Shown here piece by piece: positions 1 through 9,727 of a stretch of 10,247 nucleotides of DNA. A model generated the notes under the pieces. The model was not told where the DNA came from. It did no database searches and saw only the letters and a list, made by a program, of their open reading frames with translations. Where the stretch lies: assembly GCA_015499985.1 (NCBI GenBank), contig JAAAUF010001211.1, positions 1 through 10,247 on the forward strand. Reading direction: 5' to 3'. A program made the translations under genes and the position numbers. The stretch's first letter is position 1, and each line of letters opens with the position of its first letter. The DNA is from Haplosporangium gracile. Lineage: Eukaryota; Mortierellomycota; Mortierellomycetes; Mortierellales; Mortierellaceae.

Positions 1-716
1 AGGTTTGGCACGCCGGCACAACTGTGAGGGATTTCGCGTCAATAAAAAAAAAAAAAAGCTCTTTTACTCTTTTCTTCCAACAAGGAGCCCGCGCCTTCCT
101 TACTCTTAGGGCAGGGCTTCGAGGTGGAGGTGGGAGTAGAGCGGTGATGTGCTTATCTTGAACAAGCATGTGCTTATTATTCTGTGTACCATAGAGTTTG
201 GCGCCATACATATGATAGACGAGGGGGAGCCGTGTGAGCCATATTATTTTGTGTTTCGTTCGATGGTTGTTTTTTTTCTTAGTCGTGTGAGGAATTACAA
301 GAAAAGGGACAAGGAAAAGGGATGGTGGGCGGAGTCGAATTAGAAAACGCCCATTCATCAGCCAACTCCCTTCCTCCCACTCACTCTTTTACTTTTTCAT
401 TTTTTTCTTTTCGATAGACTATGAGAAAGGAAGAGAAAAAGAACAAAGTGAGCATCAGATGAAAGAATGATTTGTCTACATAACCTTTTGATTCAATTCA
501 GGTAACAAAAATGATCAGCCCGCTCTTTCCTTCCCAGTCCACTTGCTTCTCTCACGTTCCCTCGCTCTCTCTTCTTCCTCTTTCCTTCCTTTCTCCTTCC
601 CTCCCTCACCATCTGGATCAGAAAGAGGAAAAAAAAAATGTCAAAATATACCCGCTATGACGCATTTTGAAATTAATTTTTTGTAAAAAACACATCTTTC
701 ACGTCTAAAAAAAATA

Positions 717-730
717 ATATATATATATAT
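717..730. repeat. (AT)7 microsatellite
   Basis: Seven perfect AT units follow a short A-rich run. This is a simple sequence repeat in noncoding DNA with no gene nearby. Confidence 0.9.
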
Positions 731-1030
731 CCTAGAAACATCGAGACATATTGCAAAACGTCTTAATTGGGTACCTTTCGACATTTTCCCCTTTTTCTGC
801 TCCAGACGATGAGGGAAAAAAGTAGGAAGGAAGGAGGAAGAAGAAGTGGGTGAGTGGGAATGAGAGGGAGTCAATGGGCGTGGAAATTAAACGGAGGATG
901 GTGCCATTGAAAATTAGAAAGCGAAGCCAATACGTTGGATTCCTCAGATACAATGGTATTACGTATTTAAACCCGAAGAAGATTGACATTCAACAAAAAG
1001 TCGATCAGCTTCCAGACACCACACTCTCTG

Positions 1031-1086
1031 CCCCTATCTTGAACTTGATGCCCCTCCTCCCCTATCTTGATCTTGATGTCTCTCCT
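1031..1086. repeat. 28-bp tandem duplication, two copies
   Basis: Copy one spans 1031-1058 and copy two 1059-1086. Both begin CCCCTATCTTGA and end CTCCT. I count 25 of 28 identical positions, the differences being at unit positions 13, 21 and 23. It lies in noncoding DNA and looks like a slippage or small-duplication product. Confidence 0.85.
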
Positions 1087-1657
1087 CCCCAGCGCTGTGT
1101 CTGTCCCTTTTACCCATGACAAAACAGTTCAAAGAAAGATTGTAAAAGAAAAAATTACGGCCAACAACCACTCTTTTACTTTTCCAGCAAGAAGTGCTAG
1201 GTTTTTTAGGAAAAAGGTACATTTTAACGGACCTAGAAATCATCTCGCTTAGGCTGGATGCCCGTAGGTACATTTTGATTCATGTACATTATTCCAACCC
1301 GGATAAATTCTGCCGATTGGAATTAGAAAGACTTTGTTTACTGTTTTTTGCTCCGTGTGCACAAACCCTCCTTAGTTGTTGTCGTTTGTGTTCATCTTTG
1401 CCCACCAAAAGATCGATGCGATCATTCTTGTTCTTGAATACATGGCCGACAGCCATGCAACCACCGGCAAGGGGAAGATAATTCTTCTCCAGAGATGATT
1501 TTTTCCTTTGGATCCCCCACTTGCCCTATTGCCCTGCTTTTTGCACGACGATACTTTGTGCAAGGTACTCCGTTTCTGTAATGTACCTGGCTGAATGATA
1601 ATTTTGCCCCATTTGGGTGTCAACTCTAACCATTGAAGGCAACGTAATAGAAGAATA

Positions 1658-1680
1658 CGCTTGAACCTCTCTTATCCGAA
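1658..1680 (+). repeat. Left terminal inverted repeat of the pogo-like element
   Basis: The sequence starts CGCTTGAACCTCTCTTATCC immediately after the TA at 1656-1657. It matches the reverse complement of 3201-3223 except for a few substitutions. Two more related units (CCTCTAATCCGATAACC and TTTCTTATCCGATAC) follow directly, so the end is a cluster of subterminal repeats, as is common where a transposase binds several sites. Confidence 0.85.
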
Positions 1681-1832
1681 CCCCTCTAATCCGATAACCT
1701 TTCTTATCCGATACAAACCTTCGGTCCCGACGTTGGGACCTATGGTTACGAGGACTAGGTCCCAATATAAAAGTTCAATTCAATTATATATATATATTCG
1801 TTATACTTATCCGATAATAGGATAAGTCCTAA

Positions 1833-2020
1833 GGATGGGCCTTTGAAGAGGACCCAGATGATGACGCCTTGAATGGTGATGCCTTGGAAGATGACGCTGT
1901 GAATACTGGTACCGTGAAGGATGAGGGACTGGATGTTGAGGAGCTGGATGATGAACTTGATGTGGTTAGTTTTGAAAGAGTATTGTTTGGAGGAATAGAA
2001 CGTGAATGCCCTTCTTATTG
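1833..2020 (+). other. Acidic plus-strand reading frame inside the transposon, no start codon
   Basis: This frame is open after a stop at 1830-1832 and has no ATG. It reads as an Asp/Glu-rich stretch with a repeated D-A-L/V pattern (DPDDDALNGDALEDDAV and so on) and ends at TGA about 2020. A neighbouring frame after about 1999 gives LLIDEEVWIKELDELLLRA. These look more like eroded protein than random sequence, yet they run opposite to the transposase. They may be the acidic tail of an inverted transposase fragment or captured host sequence. I do not recognise a specific protein. Confidence 0.3.
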
Positions 2021-2123
2021 ACGAGGAGGTTTGGATTAAAGAACTTGATGAACTGTTGTTACGCGCTACAGTATTCTGTTTCTGCTTTCCTTTATCGGGT
2101 GTAAAGAAGTCCCGGATATAGCT

Positions 2124-3156
2124 CTATTTGAGAGAGCGGTCTCGAATAACGGCTACAGTGTCCGCCATCTTGCGCAAAGAGACCAGGAAGCTTGCATAGT
2201 CGTCATGTTGCTGCTGGAAGAACAACTCATCCTCCCACGCTTTAAAAACCAGCCCCATCGCATTTTTCACCGTCATAAAAGCTGGATCGTCGGGTCTCTC
2301 TGGCAAGGATGGCATGGACCGTCGGATGTTAACAACAGCATCGTGTTGATCGCGTTGACGTATTGTCCTGCGTCCAGTGGCTGTAGTTGAGATGTAGTGT
2401 TGGGTGGCAAATATAGCAGCCTTGTGATTTCCAAGACGGGGAGGGTCATGCCTTTTGCCACCTTATGGCCGCTAAAGTTGTCGAGGATGAGCAGCACTTT
2501 CTCTTCCGCCGTCGCATCTCGACATCAAACCGCAATACCCACTGGGCAAAAATAACAGAGGTCATCCATGCTATCTTGTTCGCGTAGTACTCGCACCCAA
2601 GACTCGCAATCCGAATGTTCTTGAAGCAGCACATCTTCATACTACGTCCAATGACTAAGGGCTTCAACTTGTGTGTGCTTAGGCCATTGGAACAGAGGGC
2701 TACGGTGATGCGCTCCTTCCTTTTTTTCCTTCCCTTTTAGTCGTTTGGTAGCCAATGCTATATCGGGCTAGGAAGCAAAAAAAAAGAATAAAAATTAGAA
2801 GCCATTCCCTTGGACGTGTCAACCATGACCATAGTGCTGATTCAGATTCTTCTAACCTCCATTCGGTAATAAAGGGCTGTCTCATCCATGTTGTAAATAT
2901 CCTCCCACCCGTACGTATCCAGAATTGCTCGTAGCCTCGGAAAAGCTTCTTTTATAACCTCCTCGTCCACAGAAGCGTCCTCGCCAGATCGCTTGAAAGT
3001 ACGAATAGATTTTCGCTTTTTGAATTTTTCAAGCCATCCATTTGAGAAAGCAAAGTCGGGTTTGATTCCTAATAGCGTTTGTTGACATGCATCCCTGCGT
3101 GTGTTTTTATTGTTCTTTGATTGCAATAGTAACCAGTTTGCATCGAAATTACGGAT
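2124..3156 (-). pseudogene. Pogo/Tigger-like DDE transposase, broken
   Basis: This would cut and paste the surrounding element. Reading leftwards, the frame begins without an ATG (open from the right terminal repeat). It shows the end of a CENP-B helix-turn-helix (FSNGWLEKFKKRKSIR, about 3040-3000) and the first catalytic Asp in NMDETALYYRM (Asp codon 2886-2884). A likely 89-nt intron lies at 2856-2768; across it the text continues in phase into LATKRLKG. The frame then slips near an A-rich run at about 2735. It continues through KLKPLVIG and NKIAWMTS, slips again near 2500, and gives LLILDNFSGH (second Asp, codon 2482-2480) and LPPNTTSQLQPLDAG (third Asp, codon 2374-2372), 35 residues apart. 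A third frame change near 2366 leads to an unrecognised tail ending at 2124. Most of the N-terminal DNA-binding half is absent. Family assignment is secure; loss of function follows from the breaks. Confidence 0.85.
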
Positions 3157-3166
3157 ACGAACTGAT

Positions 3167-3217
3167 AACCTCTCTTGCCCGATATGACCTTCCCAGTTAT
3201 ATCGAATAAGAGAGGTT
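3167..3217. repeat. Imperfect inverted repeat (hairpin) inside the transposon right end
   Basis: Arm one, 3167-3185, is AACCTCTCTTGCCCGATAT. Arm two, 3199-3217, is its reverse complement at 16 of 19 positions. The 13-nt loop is 3186-3198. The arms are two copies of the terminal motif in opposite orientation. This may be a doubled transposase-binding site or the product of a nested end duplication. Confidence 0.75.
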
Positions 3218-3223
3218 CGAGTG
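3201..3223 (-). repeat. Right terminal inverted repeat of the pogo-like element
   Basis: Read on the minus strand it begins CACTCGAACCTCTCTTATTC, next to the TA at 3224-3225. It pairs with the left end. It is also one arm of a local hairpin with 3167-3185. Confidence 0.85.
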
Positions 3224-3225
3224 TA

Positions 3226-3689
3226 GACACTTTGTCGTTATTGCTCTCAATGGGACAACATGTTTAATGTCGTTACCCTCCATATCGAATAAAAGTCCGC
3301 CTTGCATTCTTCCAACAACAACAATAATAGTAATAATCAACGGTGCGTACGCACACGACTACAAATACTCGCATCAGCCTCCCCCTGCATCACACTTTCT
3401 TTTCCACTTTATCCTCTTCTCCTTCTTCTCCTCTTTTTTTTTACACACCTTCGCAACCTCCCCCCCTCTCCTCCCTCTCTTTACTCTCCACCTTTCCTTC
3501 TTTGTCCACCTTTCCTTCTTTCTCCACAACTTCCTCTCCTCATTCACCACTCCCATCTCCGACCTCACTCATTCACTCATTCCTCATCCCTCACCTTTTT
3601 TATCCTTGGACCTTTACTCCTCTTACTGTACAAATTAATAACGCCCTTCCCCTAATAATAACCACCTCACCACCAACAAATAACACAAA
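3226..3689 (+). promoter_or_regulatory. Upstream and leader region of the membrane-protein gene, strongly pyrimidine-rich
   Basis: From about 3375 to 3610 the plus strand is dominated by C and T (repeated TTCCTTCTTT, CTCCACC and similar). This turns into an A/C-rich run (AACAAATAACACAAA) directly before the ATG at 3690. Long CT tracts upstream of the start are common at fungal promoters and leaders. The ATG has A at -3 (AAAATGG), a good fungal context. The long frames within this tract are low-complexity artefacts. I see no clear TATA box. Confidence 0.5.
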
Positions 3690-5050
3690 ATGGGACTCCA
3701 GAGTTTTGTAATCAAGTTCCTAAAGCTAGATCGGTTCGAACCCAACAGAATCGTCACCTCGAACGTTGTCGGCCCCAAGGTCCTTTGCGCTATTCGAGCG
3801 ATTGAGCTACTCTATGTTACCATCGCCCTCATCATAGTTTGGTGCAATTCTACCTCCTTCACCAGCTATGCCAAGTACTTCACCAACCTCACCTACTTTG
3901 GCATCTTTGCCTACCTACTCGTAAGTTCTTCTTGCTTTTGGACTTCTTGACGTTCGGTTCAAATAAAGGTTTTTGTTTGTTTCGTTTTGCTGGGTTGCAT
4001 TCCTCTCCCTTTTTGTTTTTTGCACTGCTGACTTGAGTGCTTCAGGAAAGAAAAAAAAAAAAAGACCAAATAAACAAACAATGAAAAACAAACATCCACT
4101 GGTTCTTCTTAGTTCCTTCCAACCTCCCATACCTCTTCCATTTTGCCGCGGGCTCAATTCCCTCCCCTTCAGTTGTTCATTTTGTGCGACAACCAGCCAG
4201 TCCGTAATAAGGACAAACAGGCTTTGTCATTTTTCCTTCGATCAACCGGATTATTCTCTCTCCCCCACTTGATTAGAGTTGCAGTGGCCTGTTTTTTTTG
4301 CATGCATCGAAAGTTTTAACTCCTCCTTCTCATCATCTCTATCATTCATACCTTACTATAGTCATGCACGATCTGGAGTGTGTTTTACATCCGTGTCCCT
4401 GAAGCAGAGCGCGCTCATTGGGTGAAGCAAGGAAATCCCTGGTGGGGATACACCCACTGGTTGCTGTACTCCACCGTTGTCGTTTACTCTGTTGTGGTCC
4501 CTCTTGTCTTTTGGACACTGTTGTCGGCGGGCATGAGCTCATGGAATGCCATGGCCATGTACCAGAACGTCAGTGTTCACGCTATGGATGGTGTCTTTGG
4601 TGCTCTTGGAGAACTCATCTTCAGTAGACATTTCCTGCAGCCTATTCATTCTTTCTTGGTTGCCGGCGTTATGGTCCTCTACATGCTCGTGACCTTTATC
4701 GTCTACGCCCGCGAAGGCACCTGGTACGCTTCTTTCTCTTTCAAGCTGTTGCGTTTGTCTTCCTCTTTCTGTCATTACCCACTTCTAACTTTCAAATGAC
4801 TTTTTCTATTTCTTCACTTTCAAAAACTAGGGTGTACCCTTTCTTGAGATGGAGCCAGGGTCCTATTGCCGCAGCTTATTACATTGGAATTGCGATTGGA
4901 CTGTTCCTGGTGTTCTTTGCGCTGTACTTTATTCACAAGGCGCGCAACTCGTTCTTCAAGGAGCGCAGTGCGCGTATGAACCCTGAGTTGGACCACAGCC
5001 CTGTTGACGAGAAGGAGCAAGGCCACAAGGCCGAGCTCGAGACTGTTTGA
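3690..5050 (+). CDS. Multi-pass membrane protein, rolling-stone / FAR-17a (AIG1)-like
   Basis: Exons are 3690-3920, 4362-4723 and 4831-5050, giving 270 residues. Introns of 441 nt (GTAAGT...TAG) and 107 nt (GTACGC...TAG) keep phase, and CTAAC, a plausible branch site, lies in the second. The protein has about six hydrophobic spans (roughly 31-52, 63-85, 108-132, 148-168, 172-193, 208-232) and a charged C-terminal tail of about 38 residues that should face the cytoplasm. KYFTNLTYFG (62-71) resembles the KYFT-type motif of the rolling-stone and AIG1 families. VHAMDGVFGALGELIF (149-164) resembles the conserved His-containing helix of AIG1/ADTRP proteins, where a membrane Thr and His hydrolyse branched fatty-acid esters (FAHFAs). 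Thr65 and His150 are the matching candidates. Family level is moderately sure; enzyme activity is inference. An AATAAA follows at 5074. Confidence 0.75.
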
Positions 5051-5073
5051 GGTGCTTGGGCCTACTTGTTTAT

Positions 5074-5079
5074 AATAAA
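5074..5079 (+). terminator. Poly(A) signal of the membrane-protein gene
   Basis: AATAAA lies 24 nt after the TGA stop, followed by T-rich sequence (TTTAATTCTTTTCTG). This suits a short 3' untranslated region. Confidence 0.6.
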
Positions 5080-5469
5080 GTATCTGTTTAATTCTTTTCT
5101 GCTTTCTTGACATTCAATATGGCATAGATACACGATGTGTATTTGAGTGGAGTGATGAGTGGAGCGTCGAGGGATGAAGAGGGGTAGAGGAGGCGCGCTA
5201 TTTTTTTTCCTCCGCATAACCGTTTTCTAACGGACATGAATGTCAACTAGCACGTGATGCCATCAGATTTCAGGCACAACGTCTCGCGGGTGGCTTTTCG
5301 ATCTTTTTTCTCTGTGTTGCCTCGGTCGGAGCAGGATTGGCCCGCGACGAAGTGTCTCAAGTCAGTAGTTCAGTAGCAGACAGTCCAACTTCCAGTGACA
5401 TCCAAGAAACGGGGCTCGACCATCCACTTCCCCTCTTCACTCTTTCTCTATATACCAAAATCATCCAAG
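5080..5469 (+). promoter_or_regulatory. Intergenic and leader region before the Mic12-like gene
   Basis: No gene is evident. The right part (about 5420-5460) is pyrimidine-rich (CTTCCCCTCTTCACTCTTTC) and leads into CCAAGATGTC at the start codon. CACGTG at 5251-5256 is a perfect E-box palindrome, the core recognised by fungal bHLH factors. It lies about 215 nt upstream of the ATG; whether it is used is unknown. Confidence 0.4.
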
Positions 5470-6260
5470 ATGTCTCGCCCAGCAACGATCTTCACAGGCC
5501 TGTTGGTCTCGGGAGCGATCCTGTACCAGTTCCGGACAGAACTCACATCGGACATGCGCCAAATCAGGAACCAGCTCAACGATGCCCAGAACCGTCTTGC
5601 TGGATCCGTTCCTGGCGGCAAGATCACCAACGTAAGGAACACTTCATCTCAGGAGTGCGGGGATAGGAAGATGGGAAGGGGTGAGCAGGTGAAAGTGGAA
5701 TACTGGACACAGGAACGTTAATGAAGGAGGCAACAGTTGATGAAAAAAGTTACTTTTGACAAGTTGATCACACCTCAGTACAGCAAAGGAACAAGGAAAG
5801 AGAACACGCTATTGATGACCTACACGACTTTTGGACAGCGACGACGACGACGACGACGACGAACAACAATGACAGAAAGAAGAAAAACTTGAGTATATCA
5901 TCATTACATTGGAATGAATACCCTCTTTCTCAGTACCAATCGATACACCTTTTTACTCACCTAAAAAACCAATCCAAAAATGCAGCCGTTCTCACCACAA
6001 TTTGCATTCTTCTACGGCAACGAAACGTTCTTCTATTAAAATGACACAAATAGGTCTTGACATCACACCCTACGGCCTCGATCCTGGAAAAGCCCAAGGA
6101 GCTTTTGGACGAATCGACAGCATACATCCAGAAGCGTGTGGTGCCTTCCGTTAAAGACACCTGGAACGCTCATGTCATTGGCCTGGCCGAGAATGTCAAT
6201 GATATCGATGCGGAGAAGGTTCAGAAGTACGCCAAGGATGTCAAGGACAAGTGGCTGTAA
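5470..6260 (+). CDS. Small mitochondrial inner-membrane protein, MICOS subunit Mic12/Aim5-like
   Basis: Exons 5470-5631 and 6054-6260 join in phase 0 across a 422-nt GTAAGG...TAG intron to give 122 residues, close to the usual length of fungal Mic12 proteins. One hydrophobic segment near the N-terminus (about 5-20, TIFTGLLVSGAILYQF) would anchor it. It is followed by a charged, helical, coiled-coil-prone stretch (22-44), a Pro/Gly-rich joint, and a C-terminal helix with KDTWNAHVIGLAENV (88-102). That spacing of W-N, V and V resembles the conserved C-terminal signature of Mic12. Mic12 helps organise the MICOS complex at cristae junctions, linking Mic10 and Mic60 subcomplexes. The start is the first ATG of the frame with A at -3 relative to it absent but AAG context. 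The assignment rests on architecture and weak motifs; another small one-span mitochondrial protein remains possible. Confidence 0.6.
5839..5862. repeat. (CGA)8 trinucleotide repeat in an intron
   Basis: Eight perfect CGA units lie within the 422-nt intron of the Mic12-like gene. The repeat does not affect the protein; it is a potential length-polymorphic marker. Confidence 0.9.
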
Positions 6261-6386
6261 AGGAACGATCGTCTTTTTTTTTTTTACTTCAATATCAATT
6301 ACAATTACATTCATTCTCGCAAAACTCACTCTTCTCACTCAATTCACCAAGCGCGCTTTTTGTATAACAACGAAGCACCAAAAAAG

Positions 6387-6392
6387 AATAAA
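6387..6392 (+). terminator. Poly(A) signal of the Mic12-like gene
   Basis: AATAAA lies 127 nt after the TAA stop, in an A/T-rich region. It is the first perfect hexamer downstream of the gene. Confidence 0.55.
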
Positions 6393-7063
6393 TCCGTTCT
6401 CATGCTAATTAATTAAAGGGGATGCCTGTGCAGATGGTTGGTCAATGTCCCCAATTCTTACGACCAGGTAACGGACACAAAGAAAGTAGGAGGGGTGGTC
6501 TATTGGACATAGATGGGAGAAGATGACTTTGAACAGTATTCCTATTTCTGCTCGAATAACCTGTCTCGGACTTGCAAAAAAGCAAAAAATGTGCTTTCTC
6601 TTCATTCATTCTCCTCCACGCGAGAGAGAAGTCAGACGGAACAGATCAGGATCAGACCGTGTCCAAGCGTCAACAAACAGAAAAAAAAACACGGTTGATG
6701 GTCGCAACAAGCAATTGATTAATTGGGGGACAGGGTACATTCCTTGTCCTTGCTAGTAAAAAGTTTTTGTTCATCCTTTTCGTTCTTTTTGCCTTTTCGC
6801 TCGTTGCTTAAGAGGTCGTTCAGGTCAGGGAACTTAAGAGGTCGGTCGTTGTTGGGAACAAAAAGCCAATTTTTTTTTCTCTTTGGTTGTCTTCTCCTTT
6901 TTTCCCCTTCTCTTCTTTTTCCTTTCATTTTTCCCACACTCGTCCTTTCACTTCCCCTTTCACACACCCCCTCCCCCTCCCCCTCACACTCACCCGCCGC
7001 CTCCCTCCATTCCCTCAACAAGTACATTTCTCTCACCACCCTAATCATCTTCCAACAACACAA
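6393..7063 (+). promoter_or_regulatory. Intergenic and pyrimidine-rich leader of the KMO gene
   Basis: Positions 6393-6860 hold no gene or recognisable element. From about 6870 to 7015 the plus strand is almost entirely C and T (TCTCTTTGGTTGTCTTCTCC, then CCCCCTCCCCCTCCCCCTCA). It then becomes A/C-rich (CTTCCAACAACACAAATGAC) at the start codon. This repeats the leader pattern of the upstream membrane-protein gene. No TATA box or specific operator is obvious. Confidence 0.5.
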
Positions 7064-9557
<2,494 letters not shown>

Positions 9558-9701
9558 TTCCTTGTGCGTTTGTTTTCTTTTAGAGTATGGTTGTTGTCGT
9601 ATTAGAGGTTTATTATATTTTTTTTTTATACAGTAAATGTCAGTCTTTTCAACCTTTCACGCTTCTTTGCATGCACCAAAGAATGGGAGTTCAGTATATT
9701 A

Positions 9702-9707
9702 AATAAA
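9702..9707 (+). terminator. Poly(A) signal of KMO
   Basis: AATAAA lies 144 nt after the TAA stop, within AT-rich sequence. The region 9610-9629 (T-rich, TATATT...TTTATACAG) might also contribute to 3' end formation. The decayed gene begins shortly after. Confidence 0.5.
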
Positions 9708-9727
9708 ATGATCAGGCACTTTCATGA

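Larger units (their letters stand above)
1..1655. other. AT-rich intergenic region, no supported gene
   Basis: No reading frame here has a convincing start, codon bias or recognisable protein. The candidate frames are short, translate to low-complexity residues and often begin at non-ATG codons. The stretch holds an A run near 43-57, a C/T-rich tract around 535-610, an (AT)7 microsatellite at 717-730, a two-copy 28-bp tandem duplication at 1031-1086, and an 11-bp direct repeat (AGGTACATTTT) at 1215-1225 and 1266-1276. It could contain the distal flank or untranslated end of a gene outside the window, but I see no signal that decides this. Confidence 0.6.
1658..3223 (-). mobile_element. Degenerate pogo/Tigger-type (Tc1/mariner superfamily) DNA transposon
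   Basis: The element is about 1.57 kb, bounded by TA at 1656-1657 and TA at 3224-3225, the expected target duplication of the Tc1/mariner superfamily. Its ends are imperfect inverted repeats sharing the core GAACCTCTCTTAT followed by a C-G-A triplet. Inside, on the minus strand, is a broken DDE transposase with a CENP-B-type DNA-binding remnant and the pogo catalytic motifs. Further copies of the TTATCCGAT-like motif lie just inside the left end (about 1683-1715 and 1807-1816), and an inverted copy lies inside the right end. The transposase has lost its N-terminal half and has at least three frame breaks, so this copy cannot make a working enzyme, although related copies elsewhere might act on its ends. 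The pogo-type call is firm; the subfamily is not determined. Confidence 0.85.

Noticed and set aside
149..343. 64-codon plus-strand frame near the left edge
   Set aside because: Starts at a non-ATG codon, has no codon bias and no recognisable motif.
1441..1457. CATGGC...GCCATG inverted repeat
   Set aside because: Only 6-bp arms around a 5-nt loop with no U tract or nearby gene; expected by chance in a window of this size.
3267..3711. Overlapping plus-strand frames of 117-123 codons
   Set aside because: They translate a C/T-rich tract into Ser/Pro/Leu/Phe low-complexity text and are the leader of the real gene starting at 3690.
3733..3743. GGTTCGAACCC, similar to a tRNA B box
   Set aside because: It lies in exon 1 of the membrane-protein gene; I see no A box, acceptor stem or anticodon arm at the proper distances.
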